Origin: JAJEFO01 sp009843725
Lineage (GTDB): Bacteria > Pseudomonadota > Alphaproteobacteria > Rhodobacterales > Rhodobacteraceae
Assembly (NCBI GenBank): GCA_965243215.1
Contig: CBDEUJ010000005.1
Span: 1,426,001 to 1,490,000 of the forward strand
DNA: 64,000 nt
Direction of reading: 5' to 3'
Shown here: in pieces, positions 16,865 to 25,036 of the stretch
Position numbering within the stretch: the first letter of the stretch is position 1
Layout: every line of letters starts with the position of its first letter
Position numbers and translations under genes: made by a program
The notes under the pieces: model-generated
The model's database searches: none
Told to the model about the DNA's origin: nothing
The model's input: only the letters and a program-made list of their open reading frames with translations

Positions 16865-17674
16865 CGGCCGACCCGCAAAGGACCGCCGGGCGGCAGGACA
16901 TCGATACGGTCATGGCGATCCTGGACGCCGCCGGAAAGCAGGCGCTCGGCATGTTTGACCGGATCGACCAGCGCCGCATCCGGGAAAAGTCGCCCGGGGA
17001 CCTCGTCTCGGACGCCGACCGGGCGCTGGAGATCGCGTTGTGCGAGCGGCTGCGCCTGGCGTTTCCCGGTGACGGCCTGTGCGGAGAGGAGCTGGGCGGA
17101 AGGCCGGCCGGGACATACTGGACGATCGACCCCATCGACGGGACGTCGAACTTCCTTTCCGGGCTGCCGCTCTGGTGCATTTCCATTGCCCGGATGAAGG
17201 GTGACGTGCCGCACCTGGGCGGCATTCATGCCCCGGCCCTCGGGCTGTCCGCGGCCGGCGGCCCCGGAATCGGATTCGAGGTCCGCGGAACGACCGTCCT
17301 GGCGGACGGGCCGCCGCGACCCTGCTTTGGCGTCGGGCGCAACGCGAACTGGAACGGCGCCGAGCGGGCGTTGCTGGAGAGCAGGATCGAATCCCGGGGA
17401 TTCAACATCGTGTCGCTCGGGTCCTGCGCGGTCTCCCTCCTCTTCGTCGCGCTCGGCCGGCTGTCGGGATACCTCGAGATCGGCTGCGACGGCATCTGGG
17501 ACTCCGCCGGCGGAATCGCGCTTTGCCGCGCGAACGGGCTTCGGGCCGATTTCCGGATTGCACGGGATTCGACCGTCGACGTGGAGGCGGGACTGCCGGC
17601 GGAATGTCCAGCCGATGCCTGAGCCCCTCCCGTTCATGTGTCCTGGCATTCACCAGACCCGAAGGTTCGCGGCA
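16611..17674 (+). repeat. 1,064-bp direct duplication, copy 1
   Basis: This block is repeated at 31949-33012 in the same orientation, 15,338 bp downstream. Every stretch I compared is identical, and the encoded proteins are identical. It covers the 3' end of the GDPD gene, the entire phosphatase gene and about 50 bp beyond. Here the GDPD gene is complete, so this is the operon context. Confidence 0.95.
16861..17622 (+). CDS. Inositol-monophosphatase-family phosphatase (copy 1)
   Basis: A 253-residue member of the IMPase/FIG superfamily. Motif 1 (DPIDGTSNF), the upstream Glu pair in LCGEELGG and motif 2 (WDSAGGIALCRANG) supply the metal-binding acids. The N-terminal DLVSDADRALE corresponds to the usual D-x-V-T-x-x-D segment. 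Coupled to GDPD by a 4-nt overlap, it would remove the phosphate from inositol phosphate or glycerol phosphate released in the cell. An identical gene is at 32199-32960. Confidence 0.88.
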   Translation: MTADPQRTAGRQDIDTVMAILDAAGKQALGMFDRIDQRRIREKSPGDLVSDADRALEIALCERLRLAFPGDGLCGEELGGRPAGTYWTIDPIDGTSNFLSGLPLWCISIARMKGDVPHLGGIHAPALGLSAAGGPGIGFEVRGTTVLADGPPRPCFGVGRNANWNGAERALLESRIESRGFNIVSLGSCAVSLLFVALGRLSGYLEIGCDGIWDSAGGIALCRANGLRADFRIARDSTVDVEAGLPAECPADA

Positions 17675-17680
17675 CGAGCT

Positions 17681-17911
17681 TGCAGCGGCGCCTGCCCATT
17701 CACGTTTGCGAGTTCCGATCCTCCCGGCGAAATGTACCAAGTCGCCTGCGCGAACGCTCATCCTCCAGTGTCCGGAAACAACTTGAGCGGTGAGGCAGGC
17801 GCCGCGAACTTCGGGGAACCAGGCGCGCATCAAAGATGGAACGCAGTTTGACGGAAGTGACACAATTGGGAAGAAGACTGAGCCGGAAAACCGCATTGAT
17901 CACCGCTGCGG
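17681..17911 (-). repeat. 231-bp inverted duplicate of the fucose-SDR 5' region
   Basis: This block is the reverse complement of 30552-30782, with two mismatches seen. It contains the upstream region and the first 25 codons (MERSLTEVTQLGRRLSRKTA...) of the SDR gene at 29857-30627, reading rightward from 17836. The coding copy is cut at 17911, where an IS110 fragment begins, so it cannot make an enzyme. Six bases (17675-17680) separate it from the end of the 1,064-bp duplication. Confidence 0.93.
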
Positions 17912-18100
17912 TCAGTTCCCGCACCCGTTCCTCCCAGCCGCCCTTCGAGACCCGGCCGAGCTTCAGGCCGAAGTTGCGAAGGATGCCGCGCACGGAGAGA
18001 TCAAGCCGCGTGAGGCCTTCCACCAGCGCGCTGCGCGAGGTCAGCAGGGCCCGCCTCTCCTGGGATGCGACCGACTTGCAGTGCACCGGCTGAACCGCCC
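17912..18100 (-). pseudogene. IS110-family transposase, internal fragment
   Basis: Minus-strand codons read WAVQPVHCKSVASQERRALL, then RGILRNFGLKLGRVSKGGW and EERVREL. This is the well-known central segment of IS110-family transposases (the VHVKS...QExRALL and IRGLLRxFG...G boxes). There is a stop just upstream and the frame runs straight into the SDR duplicate at 17911, so only about 60 codons remain. It marks the recombination junction. Confidence 0.75.
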
Positions 18101-18268
18101 AGGGCGGACCTTCTGCCAGAGTGCTTCAGTCCATTTCGCTACCTCCATGAACCGCCCTGGCTGCTACCAACCGGAGCGACAGTTGTTGGGCGGGATTCGC
18201 ACCCACAAGGATGACGCGCCATTCCACGGCGCACTGAAGATCCGCCTAACAAAGTTGGTCAAGCCCGC
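18101..18268. other. Scar between IS110 fragment and GntR promoter
   Basis: No gene seen. Short frames on both strands end within 60 codons; this is probably further decayed IS110 sequence followed by the native upstream region of the regulator. Confidence 0.4.
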
Positions 18269-18302
18269 TTGACAAGCCAAGTGTTCAGACTAACATGTTA
18301 GT
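18269..18302 (+). promoter_or_regulatory. Promoter and perfect-palindrome operator of the GntR regulator
   Basis: TTGACA (18269-18274), a 16-nt spacer and TAACAT (18291-18296) form a promoter. The -10 lies inside the perfect 14-bp palindrome ACTAACATGTTAGT (18289-18302), which directly abuts the ATG at 18303. Binding there would block its own promoter, typical of GntR/FCD autoregulation. The +1 would fall on or next to the start codon. Confidence 0.65.
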
Positions 18303-19151
18303 ATGAACAACGAGATTCCATCCGAATTTCCGACTTCCCGAGGTGGTGCGCGGTCGGTCCACGCGCGATTTCCGGAGACTCCAAGCCTTCCGCCGCTCGA
18401 CCGCTTTGAGGGGACGCTCGCCCGTCGGGTCTATCTCAGCCTGCGCAAGGCAATCATAAGGCTCGACTTCGCGCCCGGCGAGAGATTGCGCTTGACCGAA
18501 ATTTGCGAGGCACTCGGCGTTTCCCGCTCACCGCTGTCGGAGGCCATCGCCCGGCTTGCCACTGATCGATTGGTCGAAGTGCTACCTCAGTCCGGCAGCT
18601 TTGTTTCCCGGCTCTCCATGACCGAAGTTAGGCAGGAAATGTTCATTCGGGAGGCGCTGGAACTCGCTGCCATCGAGCAGGTCGTCCAGCATGTGAGCGA
18701 CGATCAAGTCCGGCTGCTCAGACGGAACATGCGTGTCCAGCAAGCCATGCTGGAGGACAAGGACCATGCCGGCTTCTACGAGCACGACGCGCAAATGCAC
18801 GAACTCATCCTTTCGTTCACCGGGCACCATCGGCTGCACGAGATTGCCGCAAGCGCGCGCGCGCAAGTGGACCGGGTGCGTCATCTCGTGCTGCCGCCGA
18901 CCGGGTACATCGAGGACGCCTATCGGGAACATCAGGCCATTGTCGACGCCATCGAGAAGCGCGATCCGCGCCTGGCTCGGCAGGCTTTGCGTCATCACCT
19001 GGATCAGCTCTTCACGAGGCTGGATAGGATCGTCAGGGAGCAACCCGACTTGTTTCAGGGAGGCGACAGAGATTCGCCCTTGCCAATGAAGGAGACCCTA
19101 GACATCAGGAGAAACCGTTCTCGTCCTCCGGACGGAGCAACGCCATGCTGA
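18303..19151 (+). CDS. GntR-family regulator, FCD (FadR) subfamily
   Basis: A 282-residue regulator with an N-terminal winged helix (ARRVYLSLRKAIIRLDFAPGERLRLTEICEALGVSRSPLSEAIARL) and an all-helical FCD ligand domain with metal-binding His/Asp residues (HDAQMHELIL, REHQAIVDAI, ALRHHL). Its stop overlaps the start of the GH116 gene by 7 nt, so regulator and enzyme are co-translated. It likely controls the whole glycosidase/importer operon. Confidence 0.88.
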   Translation: MNNEIPSEFPTSRGGARSVHARFPETPSLPPLDRFEGTLARRVYLSLRKAIIRLDFAPGERLRLTEICEALGVSRSPLSEAIARLATDRLVEVLPQSGSFVSRLSMTEVRQEMFIREALELAAIEQVVQHVSDDQVRLLRRNMRVQQAMLEDKDHAGFYEHDAQMHELILSFTGHHRLHEIAASARAQVDRVRHLVLPPTGYIEDAYREHQAIVDAIEKRDPRLARQALRHHLDQLFTRLDRIVREQPDLFQGGDRDSPLPMKETLDIRRNRSRPPDGATPC

Positions 19152-21796
19152 ATGGGTATTTTGAGTACAGTGGGGACAATGCACGCTATACCAGTTTTCC
19201 GCTCGGCGGTATCGGAACGGGTTCCATCGGAATAGGAGCCGACGGCCGCCTCCGCGATTGGGAAATCTTCAATCGGCCTTCGAAAGGTAGCGTCAACGGA
19301 TTTTCGCACTTCGCCATCAGGGCGGAACGAAGCGGCGAGATCATCGATACCAGGGTGCTTAACGGCCCGTTCCAGGGAAATCGCACAGGTGAAATCGAGG
19401 CCGATACATACAATTCATTTGGCTTCGGTCCCCGTAGAGAAGAAATGGCGGGCTTCCCCACTTTCGAAGAATCGTCCCTGACGGGTCCATACCCGGTGGC
19501 TTCATTGCGCTTTGCTGACAGACGGTTTCCAGGGAATGTCACTCTAACTGCACTCTCGCCATTTGTGCCAATGGAAGACCGGTTGTCCAGCATGCCCGTC
19601 GCCATGTTCGATTTCACGATTTCCAACCCGTCCGAAGTAGCTGTCGACTATACCCTTTTCGGCTGTTTGGCATTCCCGTTCGAGAATGCGGATGTGGCTG
19701 TCGCTCATGACAATGGTGTTTGCAGTATCTCCGGAGCGTCCAGTGCGGACAAACGTACCATAGAGTATGGAGAACTCTGTATCGCATGCGATCAGCCTGA
19801 CACAAGCCATCAGCGACACCTCTTCAGAGGAAGCTGGTTCGACATGATGGAAGTCTATTGGCGCGACATAACCCAGGGCGGCCCGCTGAAAGACCGGTAC
19901 TATGCTTCAGGTTACAGCGCGTGGGAGATGGGGCCGAAGGCACCGATAGAACACAGTGTTCTGGCATCCCATTGCCGGTTGGAATCCGGGGAGAGTCGAA
20001 AAGTACGTTACCTGATCGCATGGTTTGTCCCGAACATGACCAAGTACTGGGAATCGTCCTTCACTCTACGGTGCTGTGACGAGAGCGTACCCGAGGTCTG
20101 GCGCAACTACTATGCCTCTCAATGGAATTCCTCCGTCGAAGTTGCACTGGAAACCTTCGAGCGTTGGGATGAAGCCGCTTCCAAGACCTTGAGATTTCAA
20201 GACATCCTCAAGAACGCGACGCTGCCGGTGCCTGTGACGGACGCCATTACATCGACAATGTCGGTTGTGAAAACCGCGACGGCGCTTCGATTGCAGGATG
20301 GCACATTCTACGGATGGGAAGGATGCCATCCTCACAGCGGTTGCTGCGAAGGCACTTGTACGCACGTCTGGAACTACCAGCAGGTTCTCCCATTTCTTTT
20401 TCCTGCCCTCGAAAGATCCATGCGTGAGGCCGACTTTGCCTGCAACCAGTACGAGAATACCGGAGGAATGACATTCAGATTGGCTTTGCCCCTTTGTTCC
20501 GGAATCGGATCCTCGCGACCATGCGCGGACGGGCAATTCGGGAATGTCATGAAGACCTACCGGGACTGGAAACTTTCCGGCCGGACCGATTGGCTGGTTA
20601 GCATCTGGCCGAACGTCAAGGCGGCGATCGAGTATGCCTGGCATCCCGACAATTGTGACAAGTGGGATCCCGACAAAGCGGGCACATTGACCGGTCGACA
20701 GCATCATACTCTGGACATGGAACTTTTCGGACCGAATGCCTGGCTAACGGGATTCTATTTGGGCGCTCTCCTCGCGGGATCGGAAATGGCCCAGGCGGTC
20801 GGCGATGGCGAAGCGGCTCTGGAATACGAGGCGCTGTTCAAAAAGGGGCAAAAAACAGTCAGCAACAAATTGTTCAATGGCGAGTATTTCATTCAGGAAA
20901 TCGATTTGGCGGATAAATCAATCCTGCAATCATTCGCTGTGGACCACTTCAAGTCCGAACGGGACGATGTGGATATCGAAGACATGTACTGGAGCCCGGA
21001 GCACGGTCAGATCAAGTACCAAATTGGTGAGGGCTGTGAAATCGATCAGGTCCTGGCGGAATGGCATGCACGGTTGTACGGCTTGGGATCGATATTCGAT
21101 GGAGAACAGTTTTCTTCTGCCGTTCGGGCAATTTATCGACACAATTTTCGCCAGCGCCTGGGCGATCACCCCAATCCGTGCCGCGTCTTCGGAATGATGG
21201 ATGAAGGCGGCACGGTGATGTGCGCATGGCCATCTGGCTCCGAGCGCCCTTCGATACCAGTGCCGTATTCGCAGGAGACGATGCACGGCTTCGAATACGC
21301 GTTTGGGTGCCAGCTCATGATGATCGGCGAAATAGAGAAAGGGATCGAGGTCTTTGCTGCGGTCCGCGACAGATACCGCGGCCACAACCGAAATCCCTGG
21401 AACGAGATCGAGTGTGGTTCAAACTACGCCCGGTCCATGTCGTCGTTCGCGGCGCTGCTTGTTCTGTCCGGGTTCGGCGCGGACGGAACACAACACACAA
21501 TGCAGTTCGCGCCGATGCTCCAGCGAGATGGCGAATTTCGAACGCTTTGGTCGAACGGTCAAGCCTGGGGAGAGGTTCAAATTCGGTCGGGTGCCTTGAG
21601 ACTATCCGTCGAGGGGGGTTGTCTCAGCCTGAGGGAGCTGCGGATCGGAAACACCTGTCTCGATGCAATGCAGCTATCCCCCAGCGGAGCGGGGGTGTCG
21701 AGCGATGGTTTGGTGGAACTGGAGAGCGGGAGCATCGTTGAACTGGAAGAGGACACGATCTCGCTCGCCGGCACGTACGAACTTTGCCGAAACTGA
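19145..21796 (+). CDS. GH116 glycosidase (GBA2-like beta-glucosidase)
   Basis: The 883-residue protein has the two domains of family GH116: an N-terminal beta domain starting YTSFPLGGIGTGSIGIGADGRLRDW and an (alpha/alpha)6 catalytic domain with the signatures EGTCTHVWNYQQVLPFLFPALERSMRE, HHTLDMELFGPNAWLTGFY and ETMHGFEYAFGCQLM. GH116 enzymes are retaining beta-glucosidases, beta-xylosidases or glucosylceramidases. There is no signal peptide, so it acts in the cytoplasm on an imported glycoside, consistent with the ABC importer that follows. Its lower GC and less biased codons, unlike the flanks, suggest transfer. Confidence 0.9.
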   Translation: MLNGYFEYSGDNARYTSFPLGGIGTGSIGIGADGRLRDWEIFNRPSKGSVNGFSHFAIRAERSGEIIDTRVLNGPFQGNRTGEIEADTYNSFGFGPRREEMAGFPTFEESSLTGPYPVASLRFADRRFPGNVTLTALSPFVPMEDRLSSMPVAMFDFTISNPSEVAVDYTLFGCLAFPFENADVAVAHDNGVCSISGASSADKRTIEYGELCIACDQPDTSHQRHLFRGSWFDMMEVYWRDITQGGPLKDRYYASGYSAWEMGPKAPIEHSVLASHCRLESGESRKVRYLIAWFVPNMTKYWESSFTLRCCDESVPEVWRNYYASQWNSSVEVALETFERWDEAASKTLRFQDILKNATLPVPVTDAITSTMSVVKTATALRLQDGTFYGWEGCHPHSGCCEGTCTHVWNYQQVLPFLFPALERSMREADFACNQYENTGGMTFRLALPLCSGIGSSRPCADGQFGNVMKTYRDWKLSGRTDWLVSIWPNVKAAIEYAWHPDNCDKWDPDKAGTLTGRQHHTLDMELFGPNAWLTGFYLGALLAGSEMAQAVGDGEAALEYEALFKKGQKTVSNKLFNGEYFIQEIDLADKSILQSFAVDHFKSERDDVDIEDMYWSPEHGQIKYQIGEGCEIDQVLAEWHARLYGLGSIFDGEQFSSAVRAIYRHNFRQRLGDHPNPCRVFGMMDEGGTVMCAWPSGSERPSIPVPYSQETMHGFEYAFGCQLMMIGEIEKGIEVFAAVRDRYRGHNRNPWNEIECGSNYARSMSSFAALLVLSGFGADGTQHTMQFAPMLQRDGEFRTLWSNGQAWGEVQIRSGALRLSVEGGCLSLRELRIGNTCLDAMQLSPSGAGVSSDGLVELESGSIVELEEDTISLAGTYELCRN

Positions 21797-21809
21797 AAGG
21801 AGAAACGTG

Positions 21810-23090
21810 ATGAAAAAAATGCTTGCCACAGCCACATTCGGGTTCGCGATGGCGGGAACCGTTGCATCCGCCGACATTCCCGCCGACATCACCGCGACAT
21901 TGACGGTCTATCAGTGGGACAACCCTCAGATCGTGACCTCGACCGGCAAGGCGATTGAGCGGTTCGCGAGCCAGTATCCCAACGTAACCGTCGTGCCGAT
22001 GTTCGGGACGCCGGCGAACGGCTGGGGAGAATACTCCAACGGGTTCTTGAACGAGCTGGCCACGGGCAACAAGATCGACCTGTTCGCGACCGCCATTGAA
22101 GGATTCGCGGAGATCGCGAGCAAGGGTATTTTGGTGAATCTCGACGAGGTCGTGGCGCAGAACCCGGACGCGGCAGCTGTGTTCGAAGAGATCGATGCCA
22201 ACCTCTTGGACGGTATGCGTTCGCGAGAGACCGGGGAGCTGAACTACTTCCCGACCGAATGGAACAACATTGTCGTATACTACAACATGGACATGTTCGA
22301 TGAAGCGGGCATCGCCTACCCGAGTGATGACTGGAACTGGGAGGATTTTCTCGCGGCCGCCAAGGCAACCACGGTCCGGGATGACAGCGGAGAGGTCACC
22401 CAGTTCGGTTTCGCCTTTCCGAGTGGCAACTTCGGGCTTCAGCCGTGGCTGCTGACCAACGACACCGGGTACCTTGCATCGGACTGGAAAACAGTGACGG
22501 TCATGACGCCCGAGTTTCGCGAATCTCTCGAGTTCATGCACAGCGTCATCCACGAGCACGGCGCTGCACCGATTTTCTCCAGGTCCGGTTATCAGGACGA
22601 CAAGTTCGCGGCCAAGCAAATTGCGATGTTCACTGCGGGCCACTGGCCCGTTCCGGAGGTAAAGGCCAGCGGCCTTACCCGGGTTGGGGTTGTCAGTTTC
22701 CCGCGCAACAAGTCGGCATCCACCGTCTTCGGGATCGGCGGGATCGGCATCCTGAAGGGCTCGGAGAATCCGGAACTCGCCTGGGAGTTCCTGCGCGAAA
22801 TCACGGGCGAAGTGTATCAGCAAGAGCTTGCGGATTCGGAGCGTTCGATCCCGTCGTGGCGCCGATTTGCCACCTCTCCCGAGTGGACGGCTTATCCGGA
22901 GAATTCGGAGATCTTCTACGCGTCGGCCGCAACCGCGATCGCCGTTCCTTCTCCGTCGAATTTTGCCCAGATGGAGGAGATATTCATGCGGCATCTGGAG
23001 GCGTACCTCACCGACAACCAGGACATCGACGCCACGATTGAAGGCATGAATCGCGAGATGACCCGATCCATGTCACGCGTCGACAACTAG
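21810..23090 (+). CDS. Sugar ABC importer binding protein
   Basis: A 426-residue family-1 extracellular solute-binding protein. A signal peptide (MKKMLATATFGFAMAGTVASA) is followed by LTVYQWDNPQIVTSTGKAIERF and the class features NKIDLFATAIEGFAEIA, NNIVVYYNMDMFDEAGI and FGIGGIGILKGSENPELAWEFL. It would deliver an oligosaccharide or glycoside to the two permeases downstream. AAGGAG lies before ATG 21810, 13 nt after the GH116 stop. Confidence 0.9.
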   Translation: MKKMLATATFGFAMAGTVASADIPADITATLTVYQWDNPQIVTSTGKAIERFASQYPNVTVVPMFGTPANGWGEYSNGFLNELATGNKIDLFATAIEGFAEIASKGILVNLDEVVAQNPDAAAVFEEIDANLLDGMRSRETGELNYFPTEWNNIVVYYNMDMFDEAGIAYPSDDWNWEDFLAAAKATTVRDDSGEVTQFGFAFPSGNFGLQPWLLTNDTGYLASDWKTVTVMTPEFRESLEFMHSVIHEHGAAPIFSRSGYQDDKFAAKQIAMFTAGHWPVPEVKASGLTRVGVVSFPRNKSASTVFGIGGIGILKGSENPELAWEFLREITGEVYQQELADSERSIPSWRRFATSPEWTAYPENSEIFYASAATAIAVPSPSNFAQMEEIFMRHLEAYLTDNQDIDATIEGMNREMTRSMSRVDN

Positions 23091-23106
23091 TCCTCCCGCA
23101 GCTATA

Positions 23107-23136
23107 GATGGGGCGCACGCGGAGGTGCGCCCCATC
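23107..23136 (+). terminator. Perfect stem-loop between binding protein and permease
   Basis: GATGGGGCGCAC pairs perfectly with GTGCGCCCCATC (12 bp) around the 6-nt loop GCGGAG, 17 nt after the stop codon. The following bases are ATCCCTCTC, not a clear T-run. As in malE-malF type operons it probably stabilises the upstream mRNA or attenuates downstream genes. Confidence 0.65.
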
Positions 23137-23166
23137 ATCCCTCTCGAAATTGCGCTTGGAGGCGAA

Positions 23167-24054
23167 ATGTCAGCTCTGAAGCGCGGGGAAGCCGTCGCCG
23201 CCTGGTATTTTCTGCTCCCCGCCTACTCATTCTATATTCTGTTTCTGGCGTTGCCTGCCGTCGCCGCTTTGGCGCTTTCGGTTGTCGAGGTCGATCGTCT
23301 GACGCTGGACATGTGGTATGTGGGCTGGGAAAACTACGACTGGATTCTTACCGATCCGAGGTTTTGGACGACATTTGGCAACACATTCTATTTCATTGCG
23401 TTTGCCGTCGTCGGCAATGTCGGCCTTGGCTTAGTGCTGGCCGTCCTTCTGGATCAAAAATTTCCGGGTGCTATCCTTTACATTTTGCGGCTGTCCTACT
23501 TCCTTCCCGTGCTGACTTCTCTTGCGTTCGTGTCCTTCATCTGGAAGTTTCTTTTTGCCACTGACCTAGGCATCATAAACTACTATGTTGCACGATTGGG
23601 TTTTGGAAAGGTCGGCTGGCTGACCGACGCCGATGTCGCGATGCTGTCGGTGGTCATTATTGACGTCTGGAAGAACGTCGGGTTTTTCGTCATCATCCTG
23701 CTGGCCGCCCTTCAGGGCATTCCCAGACATCTCATGGAAGCCGCCCGCATCGACGGAGCATCGCCGTTGACCATCCTCCTTAGAATCAAGATACCTTACA
23801 TCGCACCGGTGCTGCTTTTCTGCGTGACGTTCGCGACGATCGGGGGCCTGCAGGTATTTGACTCCATCAAGATTCTGACCGAAGGAGGCCCCGGGGACGC
23901 GACGCGTTCGGTCGTCATGTACATGTTTTCCGAGGCCTTCAGTGCCGGTGAAATGGGCACCGGTGCAGCCTCGGCGCTTGTACTACTGATAGTCATTTCT
24001 CTTGTGGTCGCGGCGCAGTTCACGATTGCTCGTTACGTCCTGCCCCGAAGATGA
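23167..24054 (+). CDS. Sugar ABC importer permease 1 (MalF-like)
   Basis: A 295-residue integral membrane protein with about six hydrophobic segments and the EAA loop MEAARIDGASPLTILLRIKIPYI. ATG 23167 is preceded by GGAGG with 5-nt spacing; an in-frame start at 23125 lies in the stem-loop and is unlikely. The stop overlaps the next permease start by 4 nt. Confidence 0.88.
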   Translation: MSALKRGEAVAAWYFLLPAYSFYILFLALPAVAALALSVVEVDRLTLDMWYVGWENYDWILTDPRFWTTFGNTFYFIAFAVVGNVGLGLVLAVLLDQKFPGAILYILRLSYFLPVLTSLAFVSFIWKFLFATDLGIINYYVARLGFGKVGWLTDADVAMLSVVIIDVWKNVGFFVIILLAALQGIPRHLMEAARIDGASPLTILLRIKIPYIAPVLLFCVTFATIGGLQVFDSIKILTEGGPGDATRSVVMYMFSEAFSAGEMGTGAASALVLLIVISLVVAAQFTIARYVLPRR

Positions 24055-24953
24055 GGTCGGTCTTGCATCAAATGGCGTCACCCGGCCCGACAGCATCGGT
24101 TTCCGAACGACTGCTGTCCGCCATGCAGGTTCTCCATTGGCGCAACACGGCGGCGATGGTCGTCCTCGCCATCGGCGCCGTATTCATGGTGCTGCCGTTC
24201 CTGTGGATGTTCGCGGCGAGCATGCGGCCCGCAGGTGAAGCCTACCAACTTCCGCCATCTTTTTTTCCGACCCGTCTCAACTTCGCCAGTTACGAAGAGC
24301 TTCTCAGCGGGCCCATCCCGTTCTTGAGGATGTATTGGAACAGTTTCCTTGTGGCCACAGTGACGACCGTATCGGTGATCATCACCTCTGCAATGGCGGC
24401 CTATGCGTTCTCGCGCCTCCGCTTCACCGGGTCGAATGCCCTGTTTGCCATTATGCTCATGGGCTTGATGGTACCGCCAGCCCTCCTGTTGATACCATTG
24501 TTCTTCGGAATCGCAGCGATCGGGTTGCACAATACAGTCTGGGCCCTGGTCCTTCCCGCCCTGGCCAATCCGCTGGCCGTGTTCATGATGCGATCCTTCA
24601 TGGAACGACAGCTGCGGGAATACGAGGAGGCGGCCTTTATCGACGGTGCGAGCTACTGGACCATATTCTGGCGCATCTCGCTGCCTCAGATGGCACCGCC
24701 CATCGCCGCGCTGTCGATCATAGTCTTCACGACCAGCTGGAACAATTTCATCCTGCCTCTCGTGTTCACGCGCAGCTTTGACTCGATGACCCTGCCGGTG
24801 GGCATCCTGTCAATCTCCCAGTCACAGGTGGGGCTTGGGCTCTCGGTGGTCATGGCCGCGGTAACCCTTGGCATATTGCCGTTGATGATCGTGTTTCTGG
24901 TCGCACAACGCTTCATCATCGAGAGCATCGCCAGTGCCGGCGTAAAGGGATAG
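24051..24953 (+). CDS. Sugar ABC importer permease 2 (MalG-like)
   Basis: A 300-residue permease with six membrane segments and the EAA loop EEAAFIDGASYWTIFWRISLPQM. The N-terminal 30 residues are longer than in most MalG-type proteins; an internal ATG at 24072 is possible. Paired with the upstream permease by a 4-nt overlap. Confidence 0.88.
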   Translation: MRSVLHQMASPGPTASVSERLLSAMQVLHWRNTAAMVVLAIGAVFMVLPFLWMFAASMRPAGEAYQLPPSFFPTRLNFASYEELLSGPIPFLRMYWNSFLVATVTTVSVIITSAMAAYAFSRLRFTGSNALFAIMLMGLMVPPALLLIPLFFGIAAIGLHNTVWALVLPALANPLAVFMMRSFMERQLREYEEAAFIDGASYWTIFWRISLPQMAPPIAALSIIVFTTSWNNFILPLVFTRSFDSMTLPVGILSISQSQVGLGLSVVMAAVTLGILPLMIVFLVAQRFIIESIASAGVKG

Positions 24954-25036
24954 GATGGACGTGTGGCCACGCGACGTCTCGTATTGGCGTTCCAAGCAGC
25001 GATCGAGTCGCCGGGTATGAACGGCAGGTCGAGTGG

